Part shown: in pieces, positions 22,613 through 35,313 of the stretch
How the letters are laid out: each line of letters opens with the position of its first letter
How positions within the stretch are numbered: position 1 is the stretch's first letter
Source: Vesta saturnalis
Lineage: Eukaryota > Arthropoda > Insecta > Coleoptera > Lampyridae
DNA: 64,000 nt
Reading direction: 5' to 3'
NCBI GenBank assembly: GCA_036346205.1
Contig: JARFJB010001603.1
Location: forward strand, 1,276,501 to 1,340,500
The notes under the pieces: generated by a model
Told to the model about the DNA's origin: nothing
The model's input: only the letters and a program-made list of their open reading frames with translations
Database searches by the model: none
Position numbers and translations under genes: made by a program

Positions 22613-23118
22613 AGTCAAGCAAAATACGACGCAGCAAATTTTTTCACAAAAGCAAGTTTTCACAATAGATTACCTACGAAAAGACGTGGACATTCTGGAT
22701 AGGTTAAATTAATTGGATACATATTGATGGTCTAGTTACCTGGACTTTGTGACCTAAAAACTATGCTTGCATATAAACATACATCTACTTCATGTTTAAT
22801 AGCCAAGAAATGAAAGATAAAATGCAGTGGGTAAATATTATCCCAAAAACAAGTCTCTACATTGGCTTACTTATAAAATTGTGGTTTGGATATCCTGCAT
22901 ACTTCCCCATGTTTCTCATTGTCGAGGATAAAACACCATGTTGTCATTTATGACCAATGCAAAGAGTCTACAATTTCAGTTTACTAATAGACGTTCAAAG
23001 TTTGAAGACTAAAATTTACTTTTTACCTTTCAATCTATATAATATATCCGTAGATACAGAAGGTTATGCAATCGCCTCTTTTCCTATCGCTAAATCAATT
23101 TATTAGCTCGTTGGATGA
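22613..23118. other. Intergenic before the TG satellite
   Basis: AT-rich, no gene or repeat seen. Confidence 0.45.
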
Positions 23119-26100
23119 AGTGTGTGAGTGTGTCAGCGTGTGAGTGTGTGAGTGTGTGAGTGTGTGAGTGTGTGAGTGTGTGAGTGTGTGAGTGTGTGAG
23201 TGTGTGAGTGTGTGAGTGTGTGAGTGTGTGAGTGTGTGAGTGTGTGAGTGTGTGAGTGTGTGAGTGTGTGAGTGTGTGAGTGTGTGGAGTGTGGGAGTGC
23301 GTGAGGTGCGTGAGTGCGGAGTGCGTGGAGTGGTGAGTGTGTGAGTGCGTGAGTGTGTGAGTGTGTGAGTGGTGAGGTGGTGAGTGTGTGAGTGTGTGAG
23401 GTGTGTGAGTGTGTGGAGTGTGTGAGGTGTGAGGTGTGAGTGTGTGAGTGTGTGAGTGTGTGAGGTGTGGTGTGGAGTGTGTGGTGTGTGGGTAGTGTGA
23501 GGTGTGTGAGTGTGTGAGGTGTGAGTGTGTGAGTGTGTGAGGGTGTGTGGTGTGTGGTGTGTGGTGTGTGGAGTGTGTGAGGTGTGTGAGTGTGTGAGTG
23601 TGTGTGGTGAGTGTGAGGTGTGGGAGTGTGTGAGTGTGTGGAGTGTGTGAGTGTGTGGGTAGTGTGAGTGTGTGGGGTGTGAGTGTGTGAGTGTGGGTGT
23701 GGTGTGTGAGGTGTGAGTGTGTGAGGTGTGAGTGTGGTGGTGTGTGGGGTGTGTGGAGTGTGTGGAGTGTGTGAGTGTGTGGGTGTGAGTGTGGTGTGAG
23801 TGTGTGAGTGTGGAGTGTGGTGTGTGGGTGTGAGGTGTGTGAGGTGTGTGAGTGTGTGAGTGTGGTGTGTGGTGTGGAGTGTGTGAGTGTGTGAGGTGTG
23901 GTGTGTGAGTGTGTGAGTGTGTGAGTGTGTGAGTGTGTGTGTGTGTGGTGTGAGGTGTGTGGAGTGTGTGAGTGGGTGTGAGTGTGTGTGTGTGGTGTGT
24001 GAGGTGTGAGTGTGTGAGGTGTGTGTGTGTGAGGTGGTGTGGGTGTGATGGTGTGTGGTGGTGTGGTGTGTGAGGTGTGTGAGGTGTGTGGGTGTGTGAG
24101 TGTGGGTGTGAGGTGTGTGAGTGTGTGTGGAGTGTGTGAGTGTGGAGTGTGGTGTGGTGTGTGAGTGTGTGAGTGTGTGAGTGTGTGAGGTGTGAGTGTG
24201 TGAGTGTGAGTGTGGTGTGAGTGTGTGGTGTGTGAGTGGTGTGTGTGTGAGTGTGTGAGGTGTGGGTGTGAGTGTGTGAGTGTGGAGTGTGTGGTGTGTG
24301 GTGTGGAGTGTGAGGTGTGAGTGTGGGTGTGAGTGGGGTGTGGTGTGTGGGGTGTGTGGTGTGGTGGTGGTGTGGTGTGTGAGTGTGTGAGTGTGTGGTG
24401 TGTGGTGTGTGTGTGAGGTGTGGGGTGGTGGGTGTGGTGTGTGAGTGTGTGAGGTGTGAGGTGTGGGGGTGTGAGTGTGGAGTGTGAGTGTGTGGTGTGA
24501 GGTGGTGTGTGAGTGTGGGTGAGTGTTGAGTGTGTGAGTGTGTGAGTGTGTGGGTGTGGAGGTGTGTGGGTGTGAGTGTGAGTGTGTGAGTGTGTGAGTG
24601 TGGGTGTGTGTGTGTGTGAGTGTGTGAGTGTGTGGTGGGTGTGTGAGTGTGAGTGTGGGTGTGTGGTGTGGGTGTGGAGTGTGTGAGTGTGAGGTGTGGG
24701 TGTGTGAGTGTGTGAGTGTGGGTGTGTGAGTGTGTGAGTGGTGTGGAGTGTGTGGGTGTGGAGTGTGTGAGGTGTGGTGGTGGGTGGTGAGTGTGTGGAG
24801 TGTGGTGTGGTGTGTGAGTGTGTGGGTGTGTGAGGTGTGAGGTGTGGGTGTGAGTGTGAGTGTGTGGGTGTGGGGTGTGTGAGTGTGTGAGGTGTGGGTG
24901 TGTGTGGGTGTGTGAGGTGTGAGTGTGTGAGTGTGTGGTGTGTGGGTGGGTGTGAGGTGTGGGGTGTGTGGTGTGTGAGTGTGGTGTGTGGTGTGTGAGG
25001 TGTGTGGTGTGTGTGTGTGGTGTGTGGTGTGGAGTGTGAGTGGAGTGTGTGAGTGTGTGGTGTGAGGTGTGTGAGTGTGAGTGTGAGTGTGTGAGTGTGT
25101 GAGTGTGTGAGTGTGTGAGTGTGTGAGTGTGGTGTGGAGTGTGGTGTGTGAGTGTGTGGAGTGTGTGAGTGTGGTGTGTAGGTGGTGAGTGTGTGAGTGT
25201 GTGAGTGTGGTGAGTGTGTGGTGGAGTGTGAGTGTGTGGAGTGTGTGGAGTGTGGTGTGAGTGGTGTGAGTGTGTGAGGTGGTGTGTGAGTGTGTGAGTG
25301 TGTGAGGTGTGTGAGTGTGTGTGTGTGAGTGTGTGAGTGTGTGAGGTGTGAGTGTGGTGTGTGGTGTGTGGAGTGTGTGAGGTGTGAGGTGTGAGGTGTG
25401 TGAGTGTGTGAGTGGGTGTGGAGTGTGGTGTGGAGTGTGTGAGTGTGTGAGGTGTGTGAGGTGTGTGTGTGTGAGTGTGTGAGGTGGTGTGAGTGTGAGT
25501 GGTGTGAGTGTGTGGGTGTGTGGGTGGTGTGGTGTGTGAGTGTGTGAGTGTGGAGTGGGTGAGTGTGAGTGTGTGAGGTGTGTGAGTGTGGAGTGTGAGT
25601 GTGTGAGTGTGGTGTGAGTGTGTGAGTGTGTGTGAGTGTGTGAGTGTGGTGGAGTGTGTGAGTGTGTGAGTGTGTGAGTGTGTGGTGTGTGAGTGTGGTG
25701 TGGGTGTGTGAGTGTGGTGTGAGTGTGTGAGTGTGTGAGGTGTGGGGTGTGTGAGTGTGTGGGTGTGTGGTGTGTGGTGTGTGGTGTGGGTGTGAGGTGT
25801 GGTGTGTGGGTGGGGTGTGTGGTGTGGGTGGTGGTGTGTGGGGGTGAGGGTGTGGAGTGTGAGTGTGTGGGTGTGGTGGTGTGTGGTGTGTGAGTGTGTG
25901 AGTGTGTGAGTGTGTGAGTGTGGGGAGGTGTGAGTGTGTGAGTGTGTGGTGTGTGAGTGTGTGGTGTGGGGTGGTGTGTGGTGTGTGGGTGTGAGTGTGT
26001 GGGTGTGTGAGGTGTGTGGGTGGGTGGGTGTGTGGTGTGTGAGGTGTGGTGTGTGAGGTGTGTGGTGTGGGTGTGTGGGTGGTGTGGTGTGGGTGGTGTG

Positions 26101-28041
26101 GTGTGGGTGGTGTGTGTGTGGTGTGTGTGGGTGTGGTGTGTGGGGTGTGTGTGTGGTGTGTGGGTGAGGTGTGGTGTGTGGTGTGTGGGTGTGTGGGGGA
26201 GGTGTGGGGTGTGAGTGTGTGGGTGGGGTGGTGTGGGGGTGGGTGTGTGGGGGTGGTGTGTGGTGTGTGGTGTGGGTGGGTGTGGGTGTGGGGTGTGTGG
26301 GGTGTGTGAGGTGGTGGTGTGTGAGTGTGTGGTGTGTGTGGTGTGGTGGGTGTGGTGTGTGAGTGTGTGGTGTGAGTGTGTGGGTGGTGTGGGTGGTGTG
26401 TGAGTGTGGTGGTGTGGGTGTGTGGTGTGTGGTGTGTGGTGTGTGGTGTGTGGTGTGTGTGTGAGTGTGTGTGGAGTGTGTGGTGTGTGAGTGTGTGGTG
26501 TGGGTGGGTGTGTGGTGTGTGGTGTGTGGGTGTGTGTGTGAGTGTGTGGTGTGTGGTGTGTGGAGTGTGTGGGTGTGTGGGTGTGTGTGGTGTGTGGTGG
26601 TGTGGGGTGTGGTGTGGTGGGTGTGTGGTGTGTGTGTGGGTGTGGTGTGTGGGGTGTGGGTGAGGTGTGTGGGTGTGTGTGTGGGTGTGTGGTGTGTGAG
26701 GTGTGAGTGTGGGTGTGTGGTGTGGTGTGTGATGTGTGAGGTGTGTGGTGTGTGGGTGTGTGAGTGTGGGGTGTGTGGGTGTGGGTGTGTGAGTGTGTGG
26801 GTGTGGTGTGGTGGTGTGTGGTGTGTGAGTGTGTGGTGTGTGGTGGTGTGAGTGTGTGGGGAGTGTGTGGTGTGTGGTGTGTGGTGTGTGGTGTGGTGAG
26901 TTGTGTGGAGTGTGTGAGTGTGGGTGTGTGGGTGAGGTGTGGTGTGTGTGTGTGTGTGTGAGTGTGTGGTGTGGTTGAGTGTGAGTGTGAGTGTGAGTGT
27001 GTAGTGTGAGTGTGGTGAGTGTGGGTGTGTGTGGAGTGTGTGAGTGTGTGAGTGTGGGTGGTGTGAGTGTGGTGTGTGTGTGTGTGTGAGGTGTGTGAGG
27101 TGTGAGTGTGTGGTGTGATGTGTGGTGTGTGAGTGTGAGGTGTGAGGTGTGAGTGTGTGAGTGTGTGGGTGTGGGTGTGATGTGTGTGGATGGTGTGTGT
27201 GTGAGTGTGAGTGGTGGTGTGTGAGTGTGTGGTGTGTGTGTGTGAGTTGTGGGTGTGGTGTGGTGTGTGTGGTGTGAGTGTGTGATGTGTGTGTGGTGTG
27301 TGATGTGTGGTGTGTGAGATGTGTGAGGTGTGATGTGAAGTGAGTGTGTGAGTGTGTGAGTGTGTGAGGTGTAGTGTGTGAGTGTGTGGGTGTGAGGTGT
27401 GAGGTGTGAGTGTGTGGTTGTGAGATGTGTGAGTGTGAGTGTGAGTGTGTGAGGTGTGAGTGTGTAGTGTTGTGTGTGGTGTGAGTGTGGTGTGTGATGG
27501 GAGTGTGAGTGTGGAGTGTGTGAGGTGTGGAGTGTGAGTGTGTGAGTGTGTGAGTGTGTGAGTGTGTGAGTGTGAGTGTGTGAGTGTGTGGTGTGTGGGT
27601 GTGAGTGTGTGAGTGTGTGAGTTGTGTGAGTGTGTGAGTGTGGTGAGGGTGAGTGTGAGTGTGAGTGTGGAGTGTGAGTGTGTAGTGTGGGTGTGAGGGT
27701 GTGTGTGTGTGTGAGTGTGTGAGTGTGTGAGTGTGTGAGTGTGTGAGTGTGTGAGGTGTGTGAGTGTGTGGAGTGTGTGGGTGTGAGTGTGTGTGTGAGT
27801 GTGTGAGGTGTGTGAGTGTGTGAGTGTGTGAGTGTGTGAGTGTGAGGTGTGAGTGTGGGTGTGTGAGTGTGTGGTGTGTGAGTGTGTGGGTGTGTGTGAG
27901 TGTGTGAGTGTGTGAGTGTGTGGAGTGTGGTGGAGTGTGTGAGTGTGTGAGTGTGAGTGTGTGAGTGTGTGAGTGTGTGAGTGTGTGAGTGTGTGAGTGT
28001 GTGAGTGTGTGAGTGTGTGAGTATGTGAGTGTGTGAGTATG
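23119..28041. repeat. 4.9-kb TG-rich satellite, 8-bp unit
   Basis: Unit TGTGTGAG repeated head to tail. The first 160 bp (23126-23285) and last 100 bp (27940-28030) are almost perfect. The middle is full of single-base losses (GTGTGAGGTGTG, GTGTGGTGTG) and one stretch near 26000-26900 is mostly TGTGG and TGGG. No C occurs on this strand apart from a few near the edges. All open frames inside it are repeat artefacts. The pattern of perfect edges and ragged centre may reflect poor base-calling in a long-read assembly. Confidence 0.97.
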
Positions 28042-31000
28042 AAAGTTTGTTAATGTAAAGCGAAATAAATGTAAAAATTAAATAAATATGATTGAAAACG
28101 CTTCAGCAGTATTATCGATATTTTTTTAGAAATGGGGGACTTTGTAATTTTTTAATTTAAAAGTCTATTAACCTCTATCTGACGTGAAGTTTTAAACGTC
28201 TGTTTGATATAGATTATAATTTTTGGTTTTACTGTGTAGCCTATTTTCGTAATGAATTTATTATAAAAGAGGCTGCAAATTATCTCAAAAAATTTGTTAT
28301 TAAAATTATTTAATTACTCTTAGTTTCCATTTTGTAGTTTGGAAGGTCGTGTGTTGTTCCACACTAGATATTTGACGAGGTCACCTACCACTCGTGCTTA
28401 TATTGGTATCAGCTGCCCTTAACATTTACATTACATTCACTTGGTGTGCGAATTAAGAATTTGTCGCTTAACTAGCGAGAAAATAGCATATTTAGTATAA
28501 ATAACGGCAAGGGTTGTTTACTGGTCGATATCGTACGGTGTCTTTTTTGGTTGAGTAAAGAAAGCGAAATTATAGAGTAATAATGGTTTTCATAGACAGA
28601 AATGTATAGACGAAACATAATTATTTTTCCTAACTGATCTGTAGAACGGTAAGATTACTTAAGCGTCATGCTTGCTTACCAATTACAAAGGGTAAAGTCA
28701 AGCCACCGTTCTAAACGTACACATGGTAAATTGATAAATACGACTGATGGGACATTTAAAATGCTTTACAACAACACTTTCTAATTCAAAATTTTCGAAC
28801 TGATACTCTTCTAAAGATTTAATAAAAGGATTGAAAATAAAGCGTATAAATGTAGAAAAAAAAGTTGCGCATCCAAATTGTGTCTCTCCAAGGATTATTT
28901 AGCAAAACTCCCTTTCCTTACACAAAGCACAAAAATCTGTGTAGTTGAGTTATAATTACATTTGTAATTATTCTGTTTCCCCTTTACGGACAAAGAAAAA
29001 TTAAGGTTAATAGCTTAGAGATACATTAGCTATAAATCCTTGATTTCTAAGCCTATGACACGTCGAATGAATTTGTAATAAATCTCGATCTGAGAGTTAT
29101 TGCAAAATTTATCGTTTTGTTGCGTCTAATTTTTTATTCTGTTATGAAACGTTGAAGAAATGATATTCATTTATTGAAAACAGTAAGAAAAGCATACATT
29201 TGTAGGTTAATATTTACAATGTTCAACGATTTTAAATGCTTTAGGTACAAGCATTTGCTTTTCCGTTTTAAAATGAAAACAAGTGAAGCAAATGATGGTG
29301 CGTTCCATTTCCACTCAATTCGAAAATTATCCCTTAAAAAGTTATAAACAAGGAAAACGTTTAGTTTATTTTAAAATTATTTGCAACATTGCTTGATGTA
29401 GGTACTATTATTTTTCTGGAAATTGACAGTGATAAATAATTAAGTCGGAAGTTCAATTTAATAAAATAGTCTTGAGCTTTATAGCAGTTAATGTGTTTAA
29501 AATTGGTTGGACATAACCACTTACCAACCTATCCTTAACCATAGAGCATATCATTATCCGAGTGAGCAAGGCTAACGTGATATAATTTAATCATTTCAAA
29601 CACTTCAGGGTTAGATATGAGCTTTTAATAAATGGTGAATTAAAAAGAGTCAAACGTGTAAATCACGAAATTGCGCTTGCTTATGTAATAGTATATTACA
29701 TACCGAGGCGGAAAGTGTTCCATTTCTGTCGAGAGAAGTATTATTACTCGAGTTTTCGAAACAGGGAATGGTACTTTTGCCGAGGTTTGTATACGATTTT
29801 ATTCACAATTAAAGAACAAGCAACATTAACAGTTCAAATCACAAAATTTTGGAACACATCCATCACGGCTTCTCATTTAATATTGTAGATCGCAACAATG
29901 CGACTTTTAATTTATACTTTAATAAGAATCCATAAATGTTAGGCTTACTATTTTTCTACTGGTTTTATCGTTACTTGTTATCAATAATTCACTTATTAAA
30001 TATGCTTATTAAGGAAAACGTGTTGTTTGTTTCCACCTATGGCCTGCGTTCACTCACCATCTACGCACGTGAGAAAAAATGCTTGACAACTCTTGACCCT
30101 TTATTTAAATTGGCAAAATTGGACATTGATAGTTTAAACCCACAGTAGTTCCCCCACAGGTTGGAAAGTGGTCCATTACTGACCAGTTCATCTCATTTCT
30201 GTCTCCTTTTTTTTGTTTTTACTGACCGCTTAAAGTAAGCCCGTAGAATCATTCACTATTCAACCTTTAAATGGTTAAAAAAACGGTATGTTACAAACTA
30301 ATTGTGAACAATAATAATAAGTGCGAATTTTTCTGTTTTATAAGACATAGGTTACGTTCTTACAAGCAAGCTACTCAAATAGGAAACGTTTTTATGTGTG
30401 ATTACCGCAATGGATTAAAAAATCAGATTTCCTATTCAATCTTGCATCGAAGTTGCATTTCTCTAAAGAGTACATTGAGTAATAGAAGCTTATATGTTAC
30501 TGCAGTAACATATAAGCTTTATTAGCTTTATATAGATAATAAGTTGCCATTAAAAGAATTTAGTTGCAGAATTTCAATACAGTTAACTTTAAATGTCAGA
30601 AGTGCATATTTGATTTAAATAATATTGTAATTGTAATAAATTAAAGAGTGAAAAACTAGACTGGCATGAGAAGTACCTATGGATTACCTATGAATTTATA
30701 ATATTAAAGAATTTCGTCGACTAATTTTAATTATGTTGCCTTTGTGTTACTGTTTTGTTTTTTGGTTACCTTATTTGTATGTAAGTAAAATTTTTTGTAG
30801 ACGGCTGTCTTCAATATATTCCGTTACGTGTTTCGATGAAACGTATTTTTTTTTGTTTCCAACAGTTTAAACAAAGCAAACTATACAATAATACAATGAG
30901 ATCGTAAGTAAACATGACATTTAGTGACGCAATACAAGATGCTAAATTGTCATTTTGTTGTCATTCTCGAGCGGCGCTACAAAAATTTAACGCAGCTCAC

Positions 31001-31238
31001 CAGCGGCTGTAAGGTCAACTTTTTTAATTTACATCAGTGTTTTATTTTGCGGAATCCATAGCTACACACGTCTGACGTTTTGTAAAGCAACTTATACAAA
31101 TCCAGGTTAATGGTAGACCCTCGTTTCGTGAACGATTTGTCTTAAAAATAACTGGGCCTAGGTTAGGTTTGAAGAAAAAATAGCATATTTTATGTGGAGC
31201 TTAAGTGACTTTTTTTGTCTCATCTCTAATTGCCAGCC
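28042..31238. other. 3.2 kb AT-rich non-coding DNA
   Basis: No recognisable gene, element end or tandem repeat. The open frames at 29936 and 30271 (70 and 84 codons) have no domain and no family resemblance. The only structured item is the palindrome at 30486-30519. This is the longest stretch of the window not explained by repeats and could be single-copy DNA. Confidence 0.5.
30486..30519. repeat. Perfect 34-bp palindrome
   Basis: AAGCTTATATGTTACTG is followed at once by its exact complement, with no spacer. After one mismatch on each side another five bases (TAATA, TATTA) pair, giving 23-base arms. It can form a cruciform. Confidence 0.95.
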
Positions 31239-31646
31239 GCCGGGCGGGCGGACGGACGGACGGATGGACGGACGAGCGGTCGGGCGGACGGACGAACGGG
31301 CGGGCGGACGGACGGACTGACGGACGGACGGACGGACGGACGGACCGACCGACCGACGGACGGACGGACGGACAGACAGACTGACGGACAGACAGACATA
31401 CAGACAGACAGACGGACAGACATACAGACAGACATACAGACAGACAGACAGACAGACGGACAGACATACAGACAGACATACAGACAGACATACAGACAGA
31501 CATACAGACAGACATACAGACAGACATACAGACAGACATACAGACAGACATACAGACAGACATACAGACAGACATACAGACATACATACAGACAGACATA
31601 CAGACATACAGACATACAGACAGACAGACAGACGGACCGACGGACG

Positions 31647-31677
<31 letters not shown>

Positions 31678-31986
31678 ACAGACAGACAGACATACATACA
31701 GGCATACAGACAGACATACAGACAGACATACAGACAGACAGACAGACATACAGACAGACAGACATACAGACGGACGGACGGACCGACGGACGGACGGACC
31801 GACGCACGGACGGACGGACGGACCGACGGACAGGCGGACGGACGGACGGACGGACGACGGACGGACGGACGGACGGACGGACGGACGGACGGACGGACGG
31901 ACGGACGGACGGGCGGGCGGCGTACGGGCGGGCGGGCGGGCGGACGGACGGACGGACGGACGGACGGACGGACGGACGGACGGACG

Positions 31987-32018
<32 letters not shown>

Positions 32019-32049
32019 GACAGACGGACAGATACATACACACACACGC
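31239..32049. repeat. GGAC / AGAC tetranucleotide array
   Basis: About 810 bp of 4-bp units. The flanks are mostly GGAC (31239-31380, 31770-31990). The centre (31385-31765) is mostly AGAC with an 8-bp higher-order unit CATACAGA. All six frames are partly open because the unit length is not a multiple of three and stops are absent. The predicted chains (PSVRPSVRP, SVCLSVCL and similar) are artefacts. Confidence 0.96.
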
Positions 32050-32756
32050 CGAAATACGCTCCCACACCCACACACATCCACATCCACACCCACATCTACA
32101 CCCGCACCCACAACACGGTCACTAACCACTACAATCTTAACTATTCCACACGTAGCCATTATGGATGATCCACATTAGGTCTTTTCTCGCGTTACTTAGA
32201 TTTCACAAGGAATGAGGGTACTTTCTACATCAAAATATATTGGACCCGGTAGTGAAATACCGTTTCTTGTCATCAAAAATGTATTAATTGTATACATGGC
32301 CTCCTTTACTTCAATGCGATTTGCTCAAAGTTTTTCCAATAAAGGAATGATTCTACTTACAGTTGCTATGGCCTTTACATTTGACCCAAACGTCTTCTAT
32401 CTATAAAATAATTTCGATAATGCTAAATTTAGAGAGTATGGTACATGTTCCAATAACAGACACACGGAGACACGGACACACGGACACACGGGCACACGGA
32501 CACACAGACAACGGCGATTACAAAACACATTTATTTTTTAAATCTATCCGTAAATAAAGGAAATGTGAATTTTCCAAAAAAAAAAATTATAAAGCAATCT
32601 CGTTAATAAGCCTAAGCTAAAACGAGAGAAAGTTACGAGACAAGAGCTTTGTTACTATTATAGGAAGCAGCGAAATGGTTTTTATTTAACGAAGTAATCC
32701 TTCGATTTTAAATTTTTTAGAAATATATGTTCATGGGTTGCTCTTACCCGGACGAT
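32050..32756. other. Intergenic with a CACGGACA minisatellite
   Basis: Non-coding apart from the short minisatellite listed separately. The G+C-rich CACACCCA run at 32058-32120 looks like decayed array edge. Confidence 0.5.
32459..32512 (+). repeat. CACGGACA minisatellite
   Basis: About six imperfect 8-bp units (CACGGACA, with CACGGGCA and CACAGACA variants). Related in sequence to the GGAC array 400 bp upstream. Confidence 0.85.
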
Positions 32757-35313
32757 CGGGGCAAGTGCACTTTCGCTACTAGTTTGCATATATAAATGTT
32801 ATTTATCCATTTGGGGCAAGAGAAACTTTTGAAAAATGTCTGCTAAATGCTTAGGTACTGACGGAAATAAATTAGAATAATTTTGTAAGAGATATGCAAG
32901 ATTTTTATTAACAAGAATAAGTCAGACTCCCATTCTAGATAACAGTATAAGGAACATAAAAAATTATTGATATTGTGCAAATACTTAGTAAGTACTTAAC
33001 CTAAAACATATTATATGTATCCAAAGTTACTTCAAATTTAAGTAGTCCTCTGCGTCCAACAACACTTGGTGGTAAAATCAGTTCATAGTCATGTTTTGAT
33101 ATCAAACATTCATGTTCTTGCTCCGGCCATGCAAAAGTATTCTTAGTGCCGTATGCAGACGGTAGTATTCTGAGGAACTTAACAGTCGCTCCATCATCTT
33201 GACATAAGGTCACCTTACCTATATAATATTTGGAAGTCTGTTTAGTAGAGAATTTAACTAATACCCAGTCATCAATGGCAGCATCAATCCCCTTTTTATT
33301 TACAGTATTCATAAATTCTTCTAAATTTTGTTCTTCTTCAATATCGGCCATAAAATCATCGTCACTGTCTTGATAAATGATGTCGGTATGTGTTGTCGGA
33401 ATATCACGTGAAGTGTTCGGTTGTGCTCAAATTGATTCCTCCTCATTATGTTTTGAACAGGTGGTATTTTGGCGTCCATCTGTTGAGTTCGTGACACGTT
33501 CTGAAGCTTGGGTAGTTGTCAATATTTCTGCTCCTTTTGACACACGCTTCCTCTTGGTTTGAACAACAGAACTATGTTGCTTCAATGTTTCTAATAAAAG
33601 ATTTTCAAATCTAACCGTAGTTGGTGTAGTTGAATCTTCGTTAGTTGAGTTTGGCTGATTTTGACTTAAAAATCTTCTATAGGCTGCCGGGTCATAAACA
33701 TCTTCTTTAATCACTTTTGGATTATAGGGCACTATCTCGCCTTTTCTAAATCCGTTTATGACTATTTCAGACTTGATATCTAGCCAGATTTGACCAAACA
33801 TACTGCTGAATTGCCTTTTAGGTAATTTTTGACCAATATGTTTTCTTCGCCACTTGACGAGCATTTTGTCCCACGAACTCTTCAAAGACTTCAAAACTGT
33901 TAGGTCAAACGGTTGTAAGATATGGCTAGAGTGTGGCGGCAATTTTTAAATTATTATGTTTTCCTTAACCGCAGCTTTAATAAGCCTCAGGTCTACATGA
34001 GAGATATGCCCATCAAAAATTAAAAGCACAGGTCTCTCTGGACCAATATTTGGTACAAAAGTTGTTGTGAAATAATTTAAGAAGACATCTGTTTCCATCC
34101 AACCATTTGATGTTGCTTCGTATACTGTATTCGGAAAACCTGTACCCTCAGGTGCCATCCACTCGTTCCAAAAATTCTTGCCCTTGAACACAATGAGTGG
34201 TGGCAGTTTATCTCCTGTGGCGTTGGCTGCTAGGAGTACGAAAATTTTCTCTGCCGGGCCCAGATGTAGTTCTTGAGGATGCTACTCCTTCGAGGCCAAC
34301 AACTTTTGTTTTTGAAGGGTCTAAACAAAAATTCATCCAAATTAAATATTCTGTTCGGGTGTTCGTGTAAATTTTGTTGATCAAGCACTTTTTTGAGCAT
34401 CTTAAAATAATTATTCATCAAGAAGGGATCCATACATTTTTTACGAGCATACTCCACACTTTGAGGTTTTTTTATAGAGAGATGGTGTCGTTTCATAAAT
34501 GCTAAGAACCAGTCCTCTCCAGGAATATTATCCTTAAACGGCACCTTCATATTGTTTTGTGTCACAAAACTGGCTGTGATTTGTAACAGCTCTTTCCTAC
34601 TAAGCCCCCATCCCCATTTCTCCATTACCTTCAAGCAGTCGGCAAGTTCCTTTTCTTTATCCAGGGGTATCACTGTAGGCCTTCCCATTGTCTGGCTTTT
34701 TATTCCTCTTCTACCACTTACTCTAGCCATTAAGGTGCTTAGTGGAATGTTGTACGTTTTACTAGCTACGTATGTGGTTATTATACCCCATCTTATATCG
34801 GACAATGCTCTTTCTAGCTGATCTTTTGCGTATTTTGTAGCACGATCGGATTTACTAATGTAATTCCGTACCATTTTCAATCTGAAATAAAAAAGGGGCA
34901 AGTGAACACATTGATGGGGTAAGAGCGACCTAATAGGTTGCACTTTCCCAGGAGTGTTTTACAAGGGACAAGTGTAACCTATGGCCAAATTTAACAATAT
35001 AGTTATGACTATTCAAAAAATATCAGGTTAAACTATTTGTTAAGAGCATATACTTATTGTCAAAGTACTCAAAATACACGTACCTTTATATATGGCTTCG
35101 ATTTTTGTAGATAAAAGAAGTTAACACAAATTCACAAATGTATCACAACGTGCACATCTTCATTCAGACCCAAATACCGGAGAACTGCTTGAAAGTTAGT
35201 AATTGCAATACCTACCAGGGTCTGGCTAAGAAGGTTTCCGACGCATATCACTAGATGGCGCTGTCATATAACATACAATCTGGCAATATTTAGTTGGAGT
35301 TGCACTTACCCCG
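32757..35313 (-). mobile_element. pogo-type transposon, 2.56 kb
   Basis: Proposed ends: CGGGGCAAGTGCAC at 32757 and, read on the minus strand, CGGGGTAAGTGCAAC from 35313. GGGGCAAG recurs inside both ends (near 32813, 34895), as does GGGGTAAG (34917) and GGGACAAGTG (34965), so the subterminal motif is repeated. One transposase lies on the minus strand. The boundaries are inferred from these motifs and no clear TA duplication was found. Confidence 0.7.
33001..34874 (-). pseudogene. pogo-type transposase with C-terminal VLVKF domain
   Basis: ATG at 34874 (MVRNYISKSDRATKYAKDQL) starts a psq helix-turn-helix. The CENP-B-type part includes GEDWFLAFMKRHHLSIKKPQ near 34505. The first aspartate is in IFNLDE near 34340, the second in VLLIFDGHISH near 34025, the third in SHILQPFDLTVLKSLK near 33910. 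The C-terminus (33001-33351) has a separate domain with DDWVLVKFSTKQTSKYYIGK, a Tudor- or SH3-like pattern seen at the end of insect Tigger-like proteins, in place of a finger. Defects are two frameshifts (about 34325 and 34260), a TAA near 33945 and a TGA near 33425. About 620 residues if whole. Confidence 0.85.

Noticed and set aside
26014..26961. Cluster of overlapping open frames of 62-128 codons with V, C, W and G only
   Set aside because: They are readings of the TG satellite, which lacks stop codons where the AG step is missing. The composition is pure repeat.
30271..30525. 84-codon open frame in the AT-rich non-coding region
   Set aside because: No domain, no family likeness, AT-driven composition, and it runs into the perfect palindrome.
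31158..32168. Open frames of up to 333 codons (SVRPSVRP, SVCLSVCL, DGRTDGRT types)
   Set aside because: Produced by the GGAC/AGAC array in all frames. No non-repeat domain and no start context.
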